From Solirubrobacterales bacterium (GTDB lineage Bacteria > Actinomycetota > Thermoleophilia > Solirubrobacterales > Solirubrobacteraceae): a stretch of 23,191 nucleotides of DNA. The translations under genes and the position numbers were made by a program. The stretch lies in contig PLBZ01000090.1 of assembly GCA_003134675.1 (NCBI GenBank), forward strand, positions 1 through 23,191, in the 5' to 3' direction. The notes under the pieces were generated by a model. The model made no database searches. It saw nothing but the letters and a program-made list of their open reading frames with translations, and was not told the DNA's origin. Numbering within the stretch: the stretch's first letter is position 1; every line of letters begins with the position of its first letter. Below, one piece after another: positions 7,194 through 15,292 of the stretch.

Positions 7194-8228
7194 ATGCGTG
7201 CGGTCACCTTTCAGGCTCCCGGCGAGGTACTCGTCGAGGAGGTCCCCGAGCCCGAGCTCGTCGATGCCCGAGATGCGATCGTGCAGATCGAGGCGACGGG
7301 CGTATGCGGTTCGGACCTGCACATCTATCACGGCCGCGTGCAGATCGAGCGTGGCTTCACGATCGGCCACGAGTACGTCGGCACGGTGATCGCCGCCGGC
7401 GAGGACGTCCGCGACGTGCAGATCGGTGACCGCGTGCTCGGCTGCTTTCAGACGGCTTGCGGGAGCTGCTTCTTCTGCCGGCGGGGTTGGTTTCACAAGT
7501 GCGACTTCTCGCGCACATTCGGCCACGGCGCGGCGCTCGGTTCGCTGCCTGGAACTCAGGCCGAGCGGGCGCTCGTACCGAACGCCGATCTCGTGCTGCG
7601 CAAGGTGCCCAATGGCATGAGCGAGGATATAGCGCTGTTCGCCGGCGATGTCATGGGCACCGGCTACCACGCCGTCGAGCAGAGCGGCCTTGCACCCGGT
7701 GATGTGGCCGCTGTGCTGGGCCTTGGGCCGGTGGGGCTGTGCGCAGTGCAGGCGGCGCGGGCAGTGGGCGCGGCGCATGTGATCGCGGTCGACTCTGTCC
7801 CCGAGCGGCTGGCGATGGCGGAGTCCTTCGGCGCTGAGCCGGTGCACCTGAGCGAGGGAGACCCACGCGCTGCCGCACGTGAGGCAACTGACGGGCGCGG
7901 GGTGGACGTGTGTATCGACGCCGTCGGCGATCCGCGCGCTCTCGAGCTGGCGCTGCGCCTGACGCGCAAGTGCGGGACAGTGCAGGCGATCGGGGTCTAC
8001 GCCGAGCGCTGCGAGGTGCACATGGGGCTGCTGTGGATCAAGGCTTTAAATCTCCACTCGGGACACGCCAATGTGATCGGCCATGTCGACAGTGTCCTCG
8101 AGATGATGTCCGCCGGCCTGCTCGACCCGAGCTCGCTCGTCACTCACCACATGTCTCTCGATGAAGCCCCCGAGGCCTATGCGCTGTATGACCGGCGCGA
8201 GGCGCTTAAGATCGTGCTGAAGCCGTGA
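7194..8228 (+). CDS. Zinc-dependent alcohol dehydrogenase (MDR family)
   Basis: Oxidises an alcohol to an aldehyde or ketone with NAD(P)+; substrate not known. The 344-residue protein has the GroES-like catalytic domain with Cys38 (GVCGSD) and His59-Glu60 (GHE) for catalytic zinc. The structural-zinc lobe has Cys89, Cys92, Cys95 and Cys103 (CGSCFFCRRGWFHKC). The nucleotide-binding domain has AVLGLGPVGLCAVQAARAVG, followed by VIAVDSVPERL, whose Asp favours NAD+. All motifs are intact and the length is normal. The aldehyde dehydrogenase gene starts 36 nt downstream on the same strand, so the pair could convert an alcohol to the acid through an aldehyde. The gene for a regulator or transporter that would name the substrate is not in the window. 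Confidence 0.93.
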   Translation: MRAVTFQAPGEVLVEEVPEPELVDARDAIVQIEATGVCGSDLHIYHGRVQIERGFTIGHEYVGTVIAAGEDVRDVQIGDRVLGCFQTACGSCFFCRRGWFHKCDFSRTFGHGAALGSLPGTQAERALVPNADLVLRKVPNGMSEDIALFAGDVMGTGYHAVEQSGLAPGDVAAVLGLGPVGLCAVQAARAVGAAHVIAVDSVPERLAMAESFGAEPVHLSEGDPRAAAREATDGRGVDVCIDAVGDPRALELALRLTRKCGTVQAIGVYAERCEVHMGLLWIKALNLHSGHANVIGHVDSVLEMMSAGLLDPSSLVTHHMSLDEAPEAYALYDRREALKIVLKP

Positions 8229-8253
8229 ACCCGCTCGAGTCGTGAATCTGCGC

Positions 8254-8259
8254 AAGGAG
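8254..8259 (+). promoter_or_regulatory. Shine-Dalgarno AAGGAG before the aldehyde dehydrogenase gene
   Basis: AAGGAG ends 5 nt before the ATG at 8265, a normal spacing. This internal operon gene therefore uses a leadered start, unlike its upstream neighbour. Confidence 0.6.
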
Positions 8260-8264
8260 TCGCT

Positions 8265-9779
8265 ATGACCGCCGCTGCCGATACCGCCACCCCTCCCGTC
8301 CTTCCCGAGGCGCTCGGGTCCGCCGCGCGCGCGTTCGTCGCCGGTCCTCACCGTCTGCTGATCGGCTCTGAGCGCCTACAGGCCGCCGACGGGCGCATGT
8401 TCTCCACACTTGATCCTGCCACCGGCCGTGAGATTGCCCGGGTGCCGCAGGCGGGCGAGCAGGATGTGGAGCGGGCGGTGCAGGCGGCGCGCGCGGCGTT
8501 CGCTGAGGGTCCGTGGGCAACGATGGCGGCCGCGGGGCGCGAGAGATTGATTAGCGCGCTGGCCGACGCGGTGGAGGAGCACGCCGATGAGCTCGCGCAG
8601 ATCGAGTCGCTGGACAACGGCAAGCCGGTGGCGCTCGCGCAGTTCGTCGACGTGGCCGGCACGGCCGCCCATCTGCGTTATTTCGCGGGCTGGCCGACGA
8701 AGATCGAGGGTGGCGTCCTGCCTGTCGGTGCGCCAAACATGCTCTGCTACACCCGTCGCGAACCCGTCGGGGTGTGCGCCCAGATCGTGCCATGGAACTT
8801 CCCGCTGCTGATGGCCGCCTGGAAGATCGCACCCGCGCTGGCGGCCGGGTGCACAATCGTGCTCAAGCCCGCCGAGCAAACACCGCTCAGCGCGTTGCGC
8901 CTCGGCGAGCTGGCGTTGGAGGTGGGCTTTCCGCCCGGCGTGCTGAACGTCCTGACCGGTGATGGCGAGACCGGTGCCGCTCTGGTCGACCATCGGGGGA
9001 TCGACAAGATCGCCTTCACCGGCTCCACGGAGGTGGGGCGCGAGATCGGCGCGAAGGCCGGCCGCGCACTGAAGCGGGTGACGCTCGAGCTGGGAGGCAA
9101 GTCGCCGAACATCATCCTGCCGGACGCCGACATCGAGGCAGCAGTCAAGGGCTCCTACCAAGCGATCTACTTCAACTCGGGACAGGCCTGCAACGCGGGC
9201 TCGCGGCTGTTCGTACCGGCCGAGCGCTTCGACGAGGTCATGAGCGGGTTGGTCTCGCAGGCCGCGAACGCACGCTTGGGGCCCGGCCTCGATCCCGGCA
9301 CCCAGCTCGGACCGGTCGTGTCGGCAGAGCAGCACGAGCGAGTCATGGGCTACATCGAAGCCGGCCGCGCCGAAGGCGCTGAGGTCGTGGCGGGAGGCGA
9401 GGCGGCCCTGACGGACAGCGGCGGCTACTTCATCGCTCCGACGCTGTTCAGCACCACCTCCGATGAGTTGCGAATCTCCCGCGAGGAGATCTTCGGACCC
9501 GTGCTGGTGGCCTCTCCTTACGAGACCCTCGAGGAGGTCGCAGGGCGTGCGAACGAGAGCGAGTACGGGCTCGCGGCCGGCGTATGGACACGCGACCTCT
9601 CGAGTGCCCATCGCTTGGCCGCGATGCTGCGCGCCGGCATGGTCTACATCAACACCTGGGGGGTGGTCGATCCGTCGGCGCCGTTCGGCGGGTTCAAGGC
9701 CTCCGGCGTCGGCCGCGAGCATGGCCGGGATGGCCTCGAGGCCTACTTGGAGACCAAGACGGTTTGGGCGGCGTTGTAG
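8265..9779 (+). CDS. NAD(P)+-dependent aldehyde dehydrogenase
   Basis: Oxidises an aldehyde to a carboxylic acid. The 504-residue protein is full length for the superfamily. It has the oxyanion Asn178 in VPWNFP, Lys201 in IVLKPAEQTP, the cofactor loop FTGSTEVG (251-258), the general base Glu275 in LELGGKSPN and the nucleophile Cys309 in NSGQACNAGS. The C-terminal part keeps EEIFGPV and the conserved FGGFKASGVGREHG. It resembles the betaine/phenylacetaldehyde/general ALDH group, but substrate cannot be read from the sequence. It follows the alcohol dehydrogenase by 36 nt and is probably co-transcribed with it. Confidence 0.95.
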   Translation: MTAAADTATPPVLPEALGSAARAFVAGPHRLLIGSERLQAADGRMFSTLDPATGREIARVPQAGEQDVERAVQAARAAFAEGPWATMAAAGRERLISALADAVEEHADELAQIESLDNGKPVALAQFVDVAGTAAHLRYFAGWPTKIEGGVLPVGAPNMLCYTRREPVGVCAQIVPWNFPLLMAAWKIAPALAAGCTIVLKPAEQTPLSALRLGELALEVGFPPGVLNVLTGDGETGAALVDHRGIDKIAFTGSTEVGREIGAKAGRALKRVTLELGGKSPNIILPDADIEAAVKGSYQAIYFNSGQACNAGSRLFVPAERFDEVMSGLVSQAANARLGPGLDPGTQLGPVVSAEQHERVMGYIEAGRAEGAEVVAGGEAALTDSGGYFIAPTLFSTTSDELRISREEIFGPVLVASPYETLEEVAGRANESEYGLAAGVWTRDLSSAHRLAAMLRAGMVYINTWGVVDPSAPFGGFKASGVGREHGRDGLEAYLETKTVWAAL

Positions 9780-9823
9780 GGGGCAGCGGCGGCGTTGTGG
9801 GAGGCGGCGTCGTAGATCCTCGC

Positions 9824-11167
9824 GTGGCCGGCCGGTCGCATCTGGACGAGGGCGCCGAGCGCCGTGCCTCGCGCTTGGGGCGTCTGCGTGCTCGTCCAGA
9901 TGCGGAGCGCTGGGTGCGTGGGCTGATCGTCCTGTGTGCGCTCGTGCTCGTGGCCGCCACCGCCGAGATCGTTCTCGACGGGGCGGGCGGACACTCGCCG
10001 CTGATCCCAAAATCGCCACAGATCGCCGGCTGGTTGAGCGGAATCGGCGAGCGTCTCGGCTACCGCGTCTTTCTGATCGCGCTGCTCGCTTTCACCGGTG
10101 CCTACGTGGTGATGCTGGGACTCGCGCGGCGGATCTCAAAACGCTGGGCAATCGTACTGGTGGGGGCGTTGCAACTGATCGTCTTCGCCGGGCCGATCTT
10201 GATCTCGACCGATGTGTTCAGCTACATCGCCTACGCGCGCATGGGTGTCGAGCACGCGCTCAATCCCTACACCCACGGGCCGATCGCGATTGTGCATGAC
10301 CCGGTTTATCCCTACGTCGGCAAAGACTGGAAGCACGTCGCCACCGCCTATGGCCCGCTGTACTCGCTGCTCTCCTACCCGCTTGCGCCGCTCGGGCTGA
10401 AGGGCGCCATATGGGGAATGAAGCTCGAGGCGCTGCTCGCGGGCTGTGGGACGCTCGCGCTCACCTGGCGTTGCGCACGCGCGCGAGACATCAACCCGGG
10501 GGGGGCGCTGCTCGCGGTGGGTGCCAACCCGCTATGGGTGATCTACGGTCTCGGGGGCGCGCACAATGACCTGATCATGACCCTGTTCATGATGGTCGCG
10601 GTGACCCTCTCGTTTGCTGGACGGGATGCTCCGGCGACCGCGTCGGTCCTGGCAGGCGCACTCGTGAAGGCCACCGCCGCCGCGTTGCTGCCATTCATGA
10701 TCCTGTCGTCCCGCAAGCTCGCGTCGGTACTCGGCGCGCTGGGAGCACTGGTGCTCGGGGCGCTGATCGGCTACGCCGTGTTCGGCGTGCACGGGATCGA
10801 TGTCGTCGCTGCGCTGAACCGCGACGCCGCGTTTGTCTCGACCGACAGCTTCCCCACCGAGATCGCCCACCTCGTGGGCAAGCCCGGGGTGTTCCCGATC
10901 GACCATGACCTGCTCAAGGGAGCGCTCGTGCTGATCGTGGCATATCTGCTGTGGCGCACGTGGCGAGGCTATGACTGGATAGCCGCGTCTGGCTGGACAT
11001 TGCTTGCGATCTCCGTGACGAGCACCTGGCTTTTGCCCTGGTACACGCTGTGGTCGTTGCCGCTGGCCGTGATCGCCCGCGACCGCCGTCTGCTCGTCGC
11101 GACGTTGGCGGTGCAGGTGCTGTTCATCGTCCACCAACTCGCTCCGCTGTTGGTACCGGTCTCATGA
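9824..11167 (+). CDS. GT-C glycosyltransferase, MptA/MptB-like mannosyltransferase
   Basis: Multi-spanning membrane enzyme predicted to use a polyprenyl-phosphate sugar, in the MptA/MptB style of alpha-1,6-mannosyltransferases that build actinobacterial lipoglycans. With the GTG at 9824 the product is 447 residues. The first helix is at about 32-50, and the first loop carries ISTDVFSYIAYARMGVEHAL followed by NPYTHGP (about 127-153). That matches the family motif '(S/R)DVYSYxxxG...NPYxxGP', with catalytic-type Asp130. Later segments include NPLWVIYGLGGAHNDLIMTL and WLLPWYTLWSLPLA, both typical of the family. The start is uncertain: GTG 9797 is an alternative, and the open frame upstream lies inside the aldehyde dehydrogenase gene. 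The stop overlaps the next start (ATGA). Confidence 0.82.
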   Translation: MAGRSHLDEGAERRASRLGRLRARPDAERWVRGLIVLCALVLVAATAEIVLDGAGGHSPLIPKSPQIAGWLSGIGERLGYRVFLIALLAFTGAYVVMLGLARRISKRWAIVLVGALQLIVFAGPILISTDVFSYIAYARMGVEHALNPYTHGPIAIVHDPVYPYVGKDWKHVATAYGPLYSLLSYPLAPLGLKGAIWGMKLEALLAGCGTLALTWRCARARDINPGGALLAVGANPLWVIYGLGGAHNDLIMTLFMMVAVTLSFAGRDAPATASVLAGALVKATAAALLPFMILSSRKLASVLGALGALVLGALIGYAVFGVHGIDVVAALNRDAAFVSTDSFPTEIAHLVGKPGVFPIDHDLLKGALVLIVAYLLWRTWRGYDWIAASGWTLLAISVTSTWLLPWYTLWSLPLAVIARDRRLLVATLAVQVLFIVHQLAPLLVPVS

Positions 11168-11700
11168 GCGACGCCGAGACTCCTGTCCAGCGCGATAAGT
11201 GGGATCGCCTGCCCGCATGGTTACGCCCGCGCGATGTCGAGCTGCCGGGCACAGGCCGCAGGCGGCTGGTCGAGGTGACGCTGCTCTTGCTCGCGGGCCT
11301 GCTGCTCGCGATCGCGACGGTTAACGATGTGGTCAAGCAGACCCACGTAAACCATCGCCTGATCGCCGACCTGCGCACGTGGCGGTCCTACACCGGTCAC
11401 GACTATCGCAACCTGTCGACCGAACAGGACTTCTACGGTCACACCACCCGCGATGTGGTCTGCGGCAACACCACTCCCGGAGCCCCGAAAGAGCGGGTAC
11501 AGCTGTGTCTGCGGATGACGGGACCTGTGATCCGGGGACGACGCACCGCGGGCGGTGGCTGGTACTTGCCCCCAAAGGTTGAAGACGTGCCGGCCTCACG
11601 CTACGGCTGCTTCGGCACGGCAAAGAGCGCACAGCTCTGCGGTCCGGCCGCACGAGGCTCGGAAAGTCCCGAAGGCACGTCGCCGGAAACCGGCCAGTGA
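11164..11700 (+). CDS. Small single-pass membrane protein of unknown function
   Basis: 178 residues with no family I can name. A soluble N-terminal segment (1-34; WDRLPAWLRPRDVELP) precedes one transmembrane helix (about 38-56; EVTLLLLAGLLLAIATVNDV). The rest is probably extracytoplasmic and contains four cysteines that could form disulfides (VVCGNTT, QLCLRM, YGCFG, QLCGP). Its start overlaps the upstream glycosyltransferase stop (ATGA), and its stop overlaps the downstream glycosyltransferase start (GTGA). It therefore sits between two GT-C enzymes in a translationally coupled operon and is likely an accessory or substrate-handling subunit; that role is inference. Confidence 0.82.
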   Translation: MSDAETPVQRDKWDRLPAWLRPRDVELPGTGRRRLVEVTLLLLAGLLLAIATVNDVVKQTHVNHRLIADLRTWRSYTGHDYRNLSTEQDFYGHTTRDVVCGNTTPGAPKERVQLCLRMTGPVIRGRRTAGGGWYLPPKVEDVPASRYGCFGTAKSAQLCGPAARGSESPEGTSPETGQ

Positions 11701-13196
11701 GCGCGACCGTCCCGTCGTCGGAAGACGCCCCTCGCGCCGTCGTTGTGCGCGGTCACATGCTGCCGACGTGGTGGGCGCTCACGGGACTGGTGGTCTTGGC
11801 CGCAGGCCTGCGGTTCTCGACGCTCGGGTCCCAGAGCCTGTGGTACGACGAGGCGTTCACCCCCGTGCACGTGCTTCACGCGGATCTCGGGGCGACGCTG
11901 CGAGCGGTGGTGCACACCGAGAACACGCCGCCACTCTGGTACGTGCTCGTCTGGGCGTGGTCGCGGGTCCTCGGCACCGGCGCCGTTGCGCTGCGCCTTC
12001 CCTCGGCGCTGTTCGGGGTGGCGACCGTGCCGGTTGCGTGGGCGATCGGACGTGAGCTGTCGGGACGCCGTGCGACAGCGATCGCGGCGGCCGCCTTTGT
12101 CGCCGTGAACCCTCTGTTCGTGTGGTACTCCCAGGAGGCGCGCGCGTATGCGTTGTTCGTGCTGACGAGCGCCCTGACGATGCTCTGCTTCCTGCGCGCC
12201 AAGCGAGAGCCAACTCCGGGGCGTCTGGCAGCCTTCGCGGTGAGCGCCTCGCTAGCGCTCTTGAGTCACTACTTCGCGGCTTTCCTCGTGGCTCCGATGA
12301 TTCTCTGGCTGCTGCTGCGCAGCCGGCGCGCGTCCCTCCTCGCGTGCGGCGTGGTGGCCCTCGTGGGCTTTGCGCTGCTTCCGCTGGCCTTCGCTCAGGG
12401 CGGTCACGGCGCGCAGTGGATTGAACGGTGGGCTCTCTCCAGCCGGCTGCAGGCGATCCCGCAGTACTACCTGGTGGGCGAGTCGGGCGCACCGCTCGGA
12501 CACGGCATCGAGTTGCTCGTGGCGCTGACGATCCTCGCCGGTCTCGGGTTTGGCTTGTGGCGCGTGCTCGAGCCTCGCGAGGAGCGCGGCGCGCTGATTG
12601 CGCTGGCGGTGGCGGCGAGCGGGGTGCTGGCGCCGATCGTGCTCGTTGCCTTCGGCGCCGATTACCTGGCGCCGCGCAATCTAGTCGCGGCGATGATTCC
12701 CGTGAGCGCCACGATCGCGGTGGTCGTCACGGCACGGCGGGCGGGGCGCGTCGGCGCGGTGCTTGCCGCGCTGATCGCACTTGCGTTTCTGGCGATATCG
12801 ATCGACGTCGATCTCAGCCCGCGCCTGCAGCGCGGCGACTGGCGCGGTGTCGCCAAGGTTCTGCGTGGCACGAGGCACCACGATCGTGTAATCACGACTG
12901 TGGAGCTCGGCGCGGCGCCACTGGAGTACTACCTGCCGCCGCTGCACAACCTAGCCCGTGGCGGGACGGTGACGGTGAGCGAGATCGACGAGACTGGCTA
13001 CGCGCCCTTGAAGGCCTCCGCTAGCAGCCCGCCGGTGTCCGGCTTTCACTTGCTCAGCCGCCACGATGTGAGCGGTCTGATCGTCTATCGCTTCGTCTCG
13101 CAGACGCCGCGGAAGGTCTCCGAGGCGACGCTGCGCCGGCACGTGATCACCGAAGCGCACCCCGAGGTGCTCGTCTCACCTCAGGCGCCGTTGTAG
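11697..13196 (+). CDS. GT-C glycosyltransferase, family 39/PMT-like (ArnT-type)
   Basis: Integral membrane glycosyltransferase of the PMT/ArnT superfamily, which moves a sugar from a polyprenyl phosphate to lipid, glycan or protein outside the membrane. The 499-residue protein has the diagnostic first-loop motif SLWYDEAF with Asp51-Glu52, then ENTPPLWYVLVWAW, and LFVWYSQEARAYALFVL, a strong GT39-like signature. About ten further hydrophobic helices and a soluble C-terminal region (about 385-499) follow. The GTG start overlaps the preceding stop. The 3' end overlaps the convergent deacetylase-like gene by 16 bp. Acceptor is unknown; the neighbours suggest an envelope glycan or glycolipid. Confidence 0.88.
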   Translation: MSATVPSSEDAPRAVVVRGHMLPTWWALTGLVVLAAGLRFSTLGSQSLWYDEAFTPVHVLHADLGATLRAVVHTENTPPLWYVLVWAWSRVLGTGAVALRLPSALFGVATVPVAWAIGRELSGRRATAIAAAAFVAVNPLFVWYSQEARAYALFVLTSALTMLCFLRAKREPTPGRLAAFAVSASLALLSHYFAAFLVAPMILWLLLRSRRASLLACGVVALVGFALLPLAFAQGGHGAQWIERWALSSRLQAIPQYYLVGESGAPLGHGIELLVALTILAGLGFGLWRVLEPREERGALIALAVAASGVLAPIVLVAFGADYLAPRNLVAAMIPVSATIAVVVTARRAGRVGAVLAALIALAFLAISIDVDLSPRLQRGDWRGVAKVLRGTRHHDRVITTVELGAAPLEYYLPPLHNLARGGTVTVSEIDETGYAPLKASASSPPVSGFHLLSRHDVSGLIVYRFVSQTPRKVSEATLRRHVITEAHPEVLVSPQAPL

Positions 13197-14269
13197 GAGG
13201 AGGGGGCCGGCGGGTCTTCGCGGATGCCCGCGATCAGCGCCAACAGCGCCGCCGGCGTGGTTTCACCGAGGACGCGCAGCCGGTGTAGGCGGTAGGAATC
13301 GTCGCCGGAGTGCGCCCAGCCGGGAATCACGGTTGTCGATCCCGCGTAGCCGGCGGCTCTGACCGCGGCGACGACTGTCGCGTTGTAGTGTCCGGAGGGG
13401 TAGCAGAACCAGTTGACCGCGACGTGGTAGCGCTGCTGCAGGACCCGGCGCGCGACAGCCACCTGGTAGTGCAGCTCCTCAGCGCTCAGCGTGATCAGGT
13501 CGGCGTGGCTGAATCCCTGCGTGTCGAGCTCCCAGCCTGCGGCGATCAGGCCGCGGACCTGTCCCTGGCCGAAGCCGCCCTGCGATGGTGGCAGGCCGGA
13601 CAGCTGGATGTTCTCGACGCCGACCCAACCGAGCCGCTGCAGGACTCCGAGCGCCTGCGTGTATTGGGACTGGTAGCCGTTGTCGAAGCTGAGCACGATT
13701 GGTTTGCCTGCTCCCAGCGATGCACCGCTGCGCCAGTTGGCCTCGACCTGGTCGAGGGTGACAGCGTGCCAGCCGGCGCGCTTGAGCGCTTGCATCTGCG
13801 CGGCGAACTCGGCCGGCGCCACGTACAGCCCGGGGAACGGCGCGCCCGGCGGTGGCGCGGCGATCACGTGGTACATCAGGATCGGCACCGGCTCGGTATT
13901 AGAGCCGCCCGCCCGCCCCCGGCCGGTCCCCTGACTCGTGCTCAGCGGGGGCCGCGCCTGTCCCTGGGGATCGCTTGCGCCAGAAGGCGTGTGGCTCGAG
14001 GCAGTCTGCGAGGAGACGGGGGTGTTTCCCGATTGGATACCGGAGATATCGCCCAGGAGGACGACGCCCACGGACAGGATCAGCAGCGTGATCAGTCCGG
14101 CGGCTTGATAGCGGTGGCGGCGGATTGCTCGCCGACTGGCCTCAGGACGGTTGCGCAGCTCCTCGGGAGGCTCTATCTGTGGCGAGGGCACTGGCGAAGG
14201 ATGGCATGAAGCCCGGGAGTTCGAGTAGTAGACGGCGATGAAGATCACCGCGGCGAAGAGCGGCATCAC
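13181..14269 (-). CDS. Polysaccharide deacetylase-like (NodB/CE4) membrane protein, altered metal site
   Basis: CE4 enzymes remove N- or O-acetyl groups from glycans using a metal held by Asp-His-His. This 362-residue protein has an N-terminal hydrophobic stretch (1-15), a basic segment, a clear transmembrane helix (about 55-74), a Ser/Thr/Gly linker (80-125) and the NodB-like domain (128-345; VPILMYHVI). The TFDDG motif is here SFDNGY (194-199), with Asn197 in the metal-ligand place. The 'HTxSH' motif reads DTQGFSH (249-255), which keeps only the second His. CYPSGHYN follows, as in the family. Activity may be lost or changed. The start is uncertain: GTG 14269, ATG 14266, or a CTG seven codons upstream that would lengthen the first helix. 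Confidence 0.82.
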   Translation of the reverse strand: MMPLFAAVIFIAVYYSNSRASCHPSPVPSPQIEPPEELRNRPEASRRAIRRHRYQAAGLITLLILSVGVVLLGDISGIQSGNTPVSSQTASSHTPSGASDPQGQARPPLSTSQGTGRGRAGGSNTEPVPILMYHVIAAPPPGAPFPGLYVAPAEFAAQMQALKRAGWHAVTLDQVEANWRSGASLGAGKPIVLSFDNGYQSQYTQALGVLQRLGWVGVENIQLSGLPPSQGGFGQGQVRGLIAAGWELDTQGFSHADLITLSAEELHYQVAVARRVLQQRYHVAVNWFCYPSGHYNATVVAAVRAAGYAGSTTVIPGWAHSGDDSYRLHRLRVLGETTPAALLALIAGIREDPPAPSSYNGA

Positions 14270-14320
14270 GATCGCGACCCAGGCGGTCAGTCACCGGCGC
14301 AGCCCGCCCAGTTCAATCGT

Positions 14321-14992
14321 CTAGCTCGCATCGTCCAGGCGATAGCCGACAGAGCGGACCGTGAGGATCGGCGCCGGGTTCTCGGGAGTGCCCAGCTTGC
14401 GCCTGAGATACCCGATGTAGACGTCCACGACATTGGTCTGCGGGTCATGCCGATAACCCCACACTGTGGACAGGATCTCCTCACGTGAGAGGACCTGACC
14501 GCGGTGGCGCATGAGATGGACGAGCAGGTCGAGCTCGGTGCTCGACAGCCGCACCGGCTCCCCGGCCCGGTGCACTTCACGAGTGAGCAGGCTGACCTCG
14601 ATATCGCCCACACGCAGCGATGTCGTGGGGGCCTGTGCGGCCAGGCGCAACTGCGCGCGTACCCTGGCGGCCAGCTCGGCAAGCGAGAAGGGCTTGACCA
14701 GATAGTCGACCGCGCCCGCATCGAGACCGGCCACGCGATCCTCGATCTCACCGCGTGCGGTGAGCACAATCACTGGTACCGTCACCTCGGCTTGGCGCAG
14801 CGAGCCGAGGATCTCGAGACCGTCGCGGCCGGGCAGCATCAGGTCGAGCACGATCAGATCGAAGCTTTCCTGCAGCGCGCGCCGCTCACCTTCGGCCCCA
14901 TCCAGAACGGCCTCCACCGCAAACCCCTCGGCCTCGAGGCCACGCTTGACGAAGTCGACGATCCCGGGCTCGTCCTCGATCAGGAGAATCAT
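14321..14992 (-). CDS. OmpR/PhoB-family response regulator
   Basis: Two-component DNA-binding regulator of 223 residues. The receiver domain (1-115) has the acidic pocket Glu6-Asp7, phospho-acceptor Asp50 (LIVLDLMLPG), Thr78 and Lys100 (YLVKPF). The C-terminal winged helix (about 125-220) includes LSSTELDLLVHLMRHRGQ, VLSREEILSTVWGY and VVDVYIGYLRRKLG. The ATG at 14992 is chosen because the receiver begins exactly there and a TATTGT box lies 6 nt upstream; the frame is open further 5' but that part is not family-like. No histidine kinase gene is adjacent, so the partner is encoded elsewhere or missing. Its divergent position suggests control of the ApbE/NuoF-like operon, which is inference. 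Confidence 0.93.
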   Translation of the reverse strand: MILLIEDEPGIVDFVKRGLEAEGFAVEAVLDGAEGERRALQESFDLIVLDLMLPGRDGLEILGSLRQAEVTVPVIVLTARGEIEDRVAGLDAGAVDYLVKPFSLAELAARVRAQLRLAAQAPTTSLRVGDIEVSLLTREVHRAGEPVRLSSTELDLLVHLMRHRGQVLSREEILSTVWGYRHDPQTNVVDVYIGYLRRKLGTPENPAPILTVRSVGYRLDDAS

Positions 14993-14998
14993 CGCTCG

Positions 14999-15004
14999 AC
15001 AATA
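14999..15004 (-). promoter_or_regulatory. -10-like box TATTGT (minus strand), leaderless start
   Basis: On the minus strand TATTGT is followed by 6 nt and then the regulator's start at 14992. The surrounding 14993-15096 gap is visibly richer in A and T than the genes. Confidence 0.45.
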
Positions 15005-15043
15005 AAGCGCAAAAGGGAGAAGAGAGGGAAACGACCATAAGAA

Positions 15044-15067
15044 CTCTCTAACCGGCTCTTTAGTGAG
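15044..15067. promoter_or_regulatory. Imperfect inverted repeat, possible operator
   Basis: CTCTCTAA and TTAGTGAG are complementary at 7 of 8 positions around an 8-nt spacer. A direct reading also works: CTCTCTAA and CTCTTTAG start 12 bp apart, near the spacing of OmpR-family half sites. The element lies between the regulator and the redox operon, so it may be the regulator's binding site. Confidence 0.35.
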
Positions 15068-15096
15068 AAGAAGACAAAGTTGTCGAAGATGCCCAT

Positions 15097-15282
15097 ATGA
15101 GAACATTGGATTCGAGGCGTTCTCGAGACGCCGCTCTACGCCGGCTGGCGCGGTGCAACCGCTGGCTGCTCGCTGGCGCCGTGACGCTCACGGGGGTGCT
15201 CTCGGAGGTCGCCGCGCAAGCCTTCCCCGGCAACTCAGCCTCGGAATCGAGTTTCCCCCCGGTGGTGTCCGGGGGATCGTGA
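15097..15282 (+). CDS. 61-aa single-helix membrane or secreted peptide
   Basis: A short protein with a basic N-terminus (MRTLDSRRSRDAALRRLARC), one hydrophobic helix (about 23-41, WLLAGAVTLTGVLSEVAAQ), AFPG, and a short tail ending PPVVSGGS. I recall actinobacterial proteins of this shape upstream of ApbE, usually with a longer Pro/Ser/Thr-rich tail before the same ending, so the tail here may be shortened. It is the first gene of the rightward operon and ends 10 nt before apbE, whose Shine-Dalgarno-like GAGGGA overlaps this stop codon. Its function is unknown; it may be an anchored or exported partner of the redox proteins. Confidence 0.68.
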   Translation: MRTLDSRRSRDAALRRLARCNRWLLAGAVTLTGVLSEVAAQAFPGNSASESSFPPVVSGGS

Positions 15283-15292
15283 GGGATCCGCG

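Noticed and set aside
6879..8021. 380-codon minus-strand open frame opposite the alcohol dehydrogenase gene
   Set aside because: Shadow of the zinc dehydrogenase. It also runs into the 5' part of the SDR gene in another frame and has no coherent motifs.
8376..10019. 547-codon minus-strand open frame opposite the aldehyde dehydrogenase gene
   Set aside because: It is as long as a real gene, but its composition is Arg/His/Ala/Gly-rich with no recognisable domain. The opposite strand encodes a complete aldehyde dehydrogenase with all catalytic motifs. Long antisense frames are expected at this GC content.
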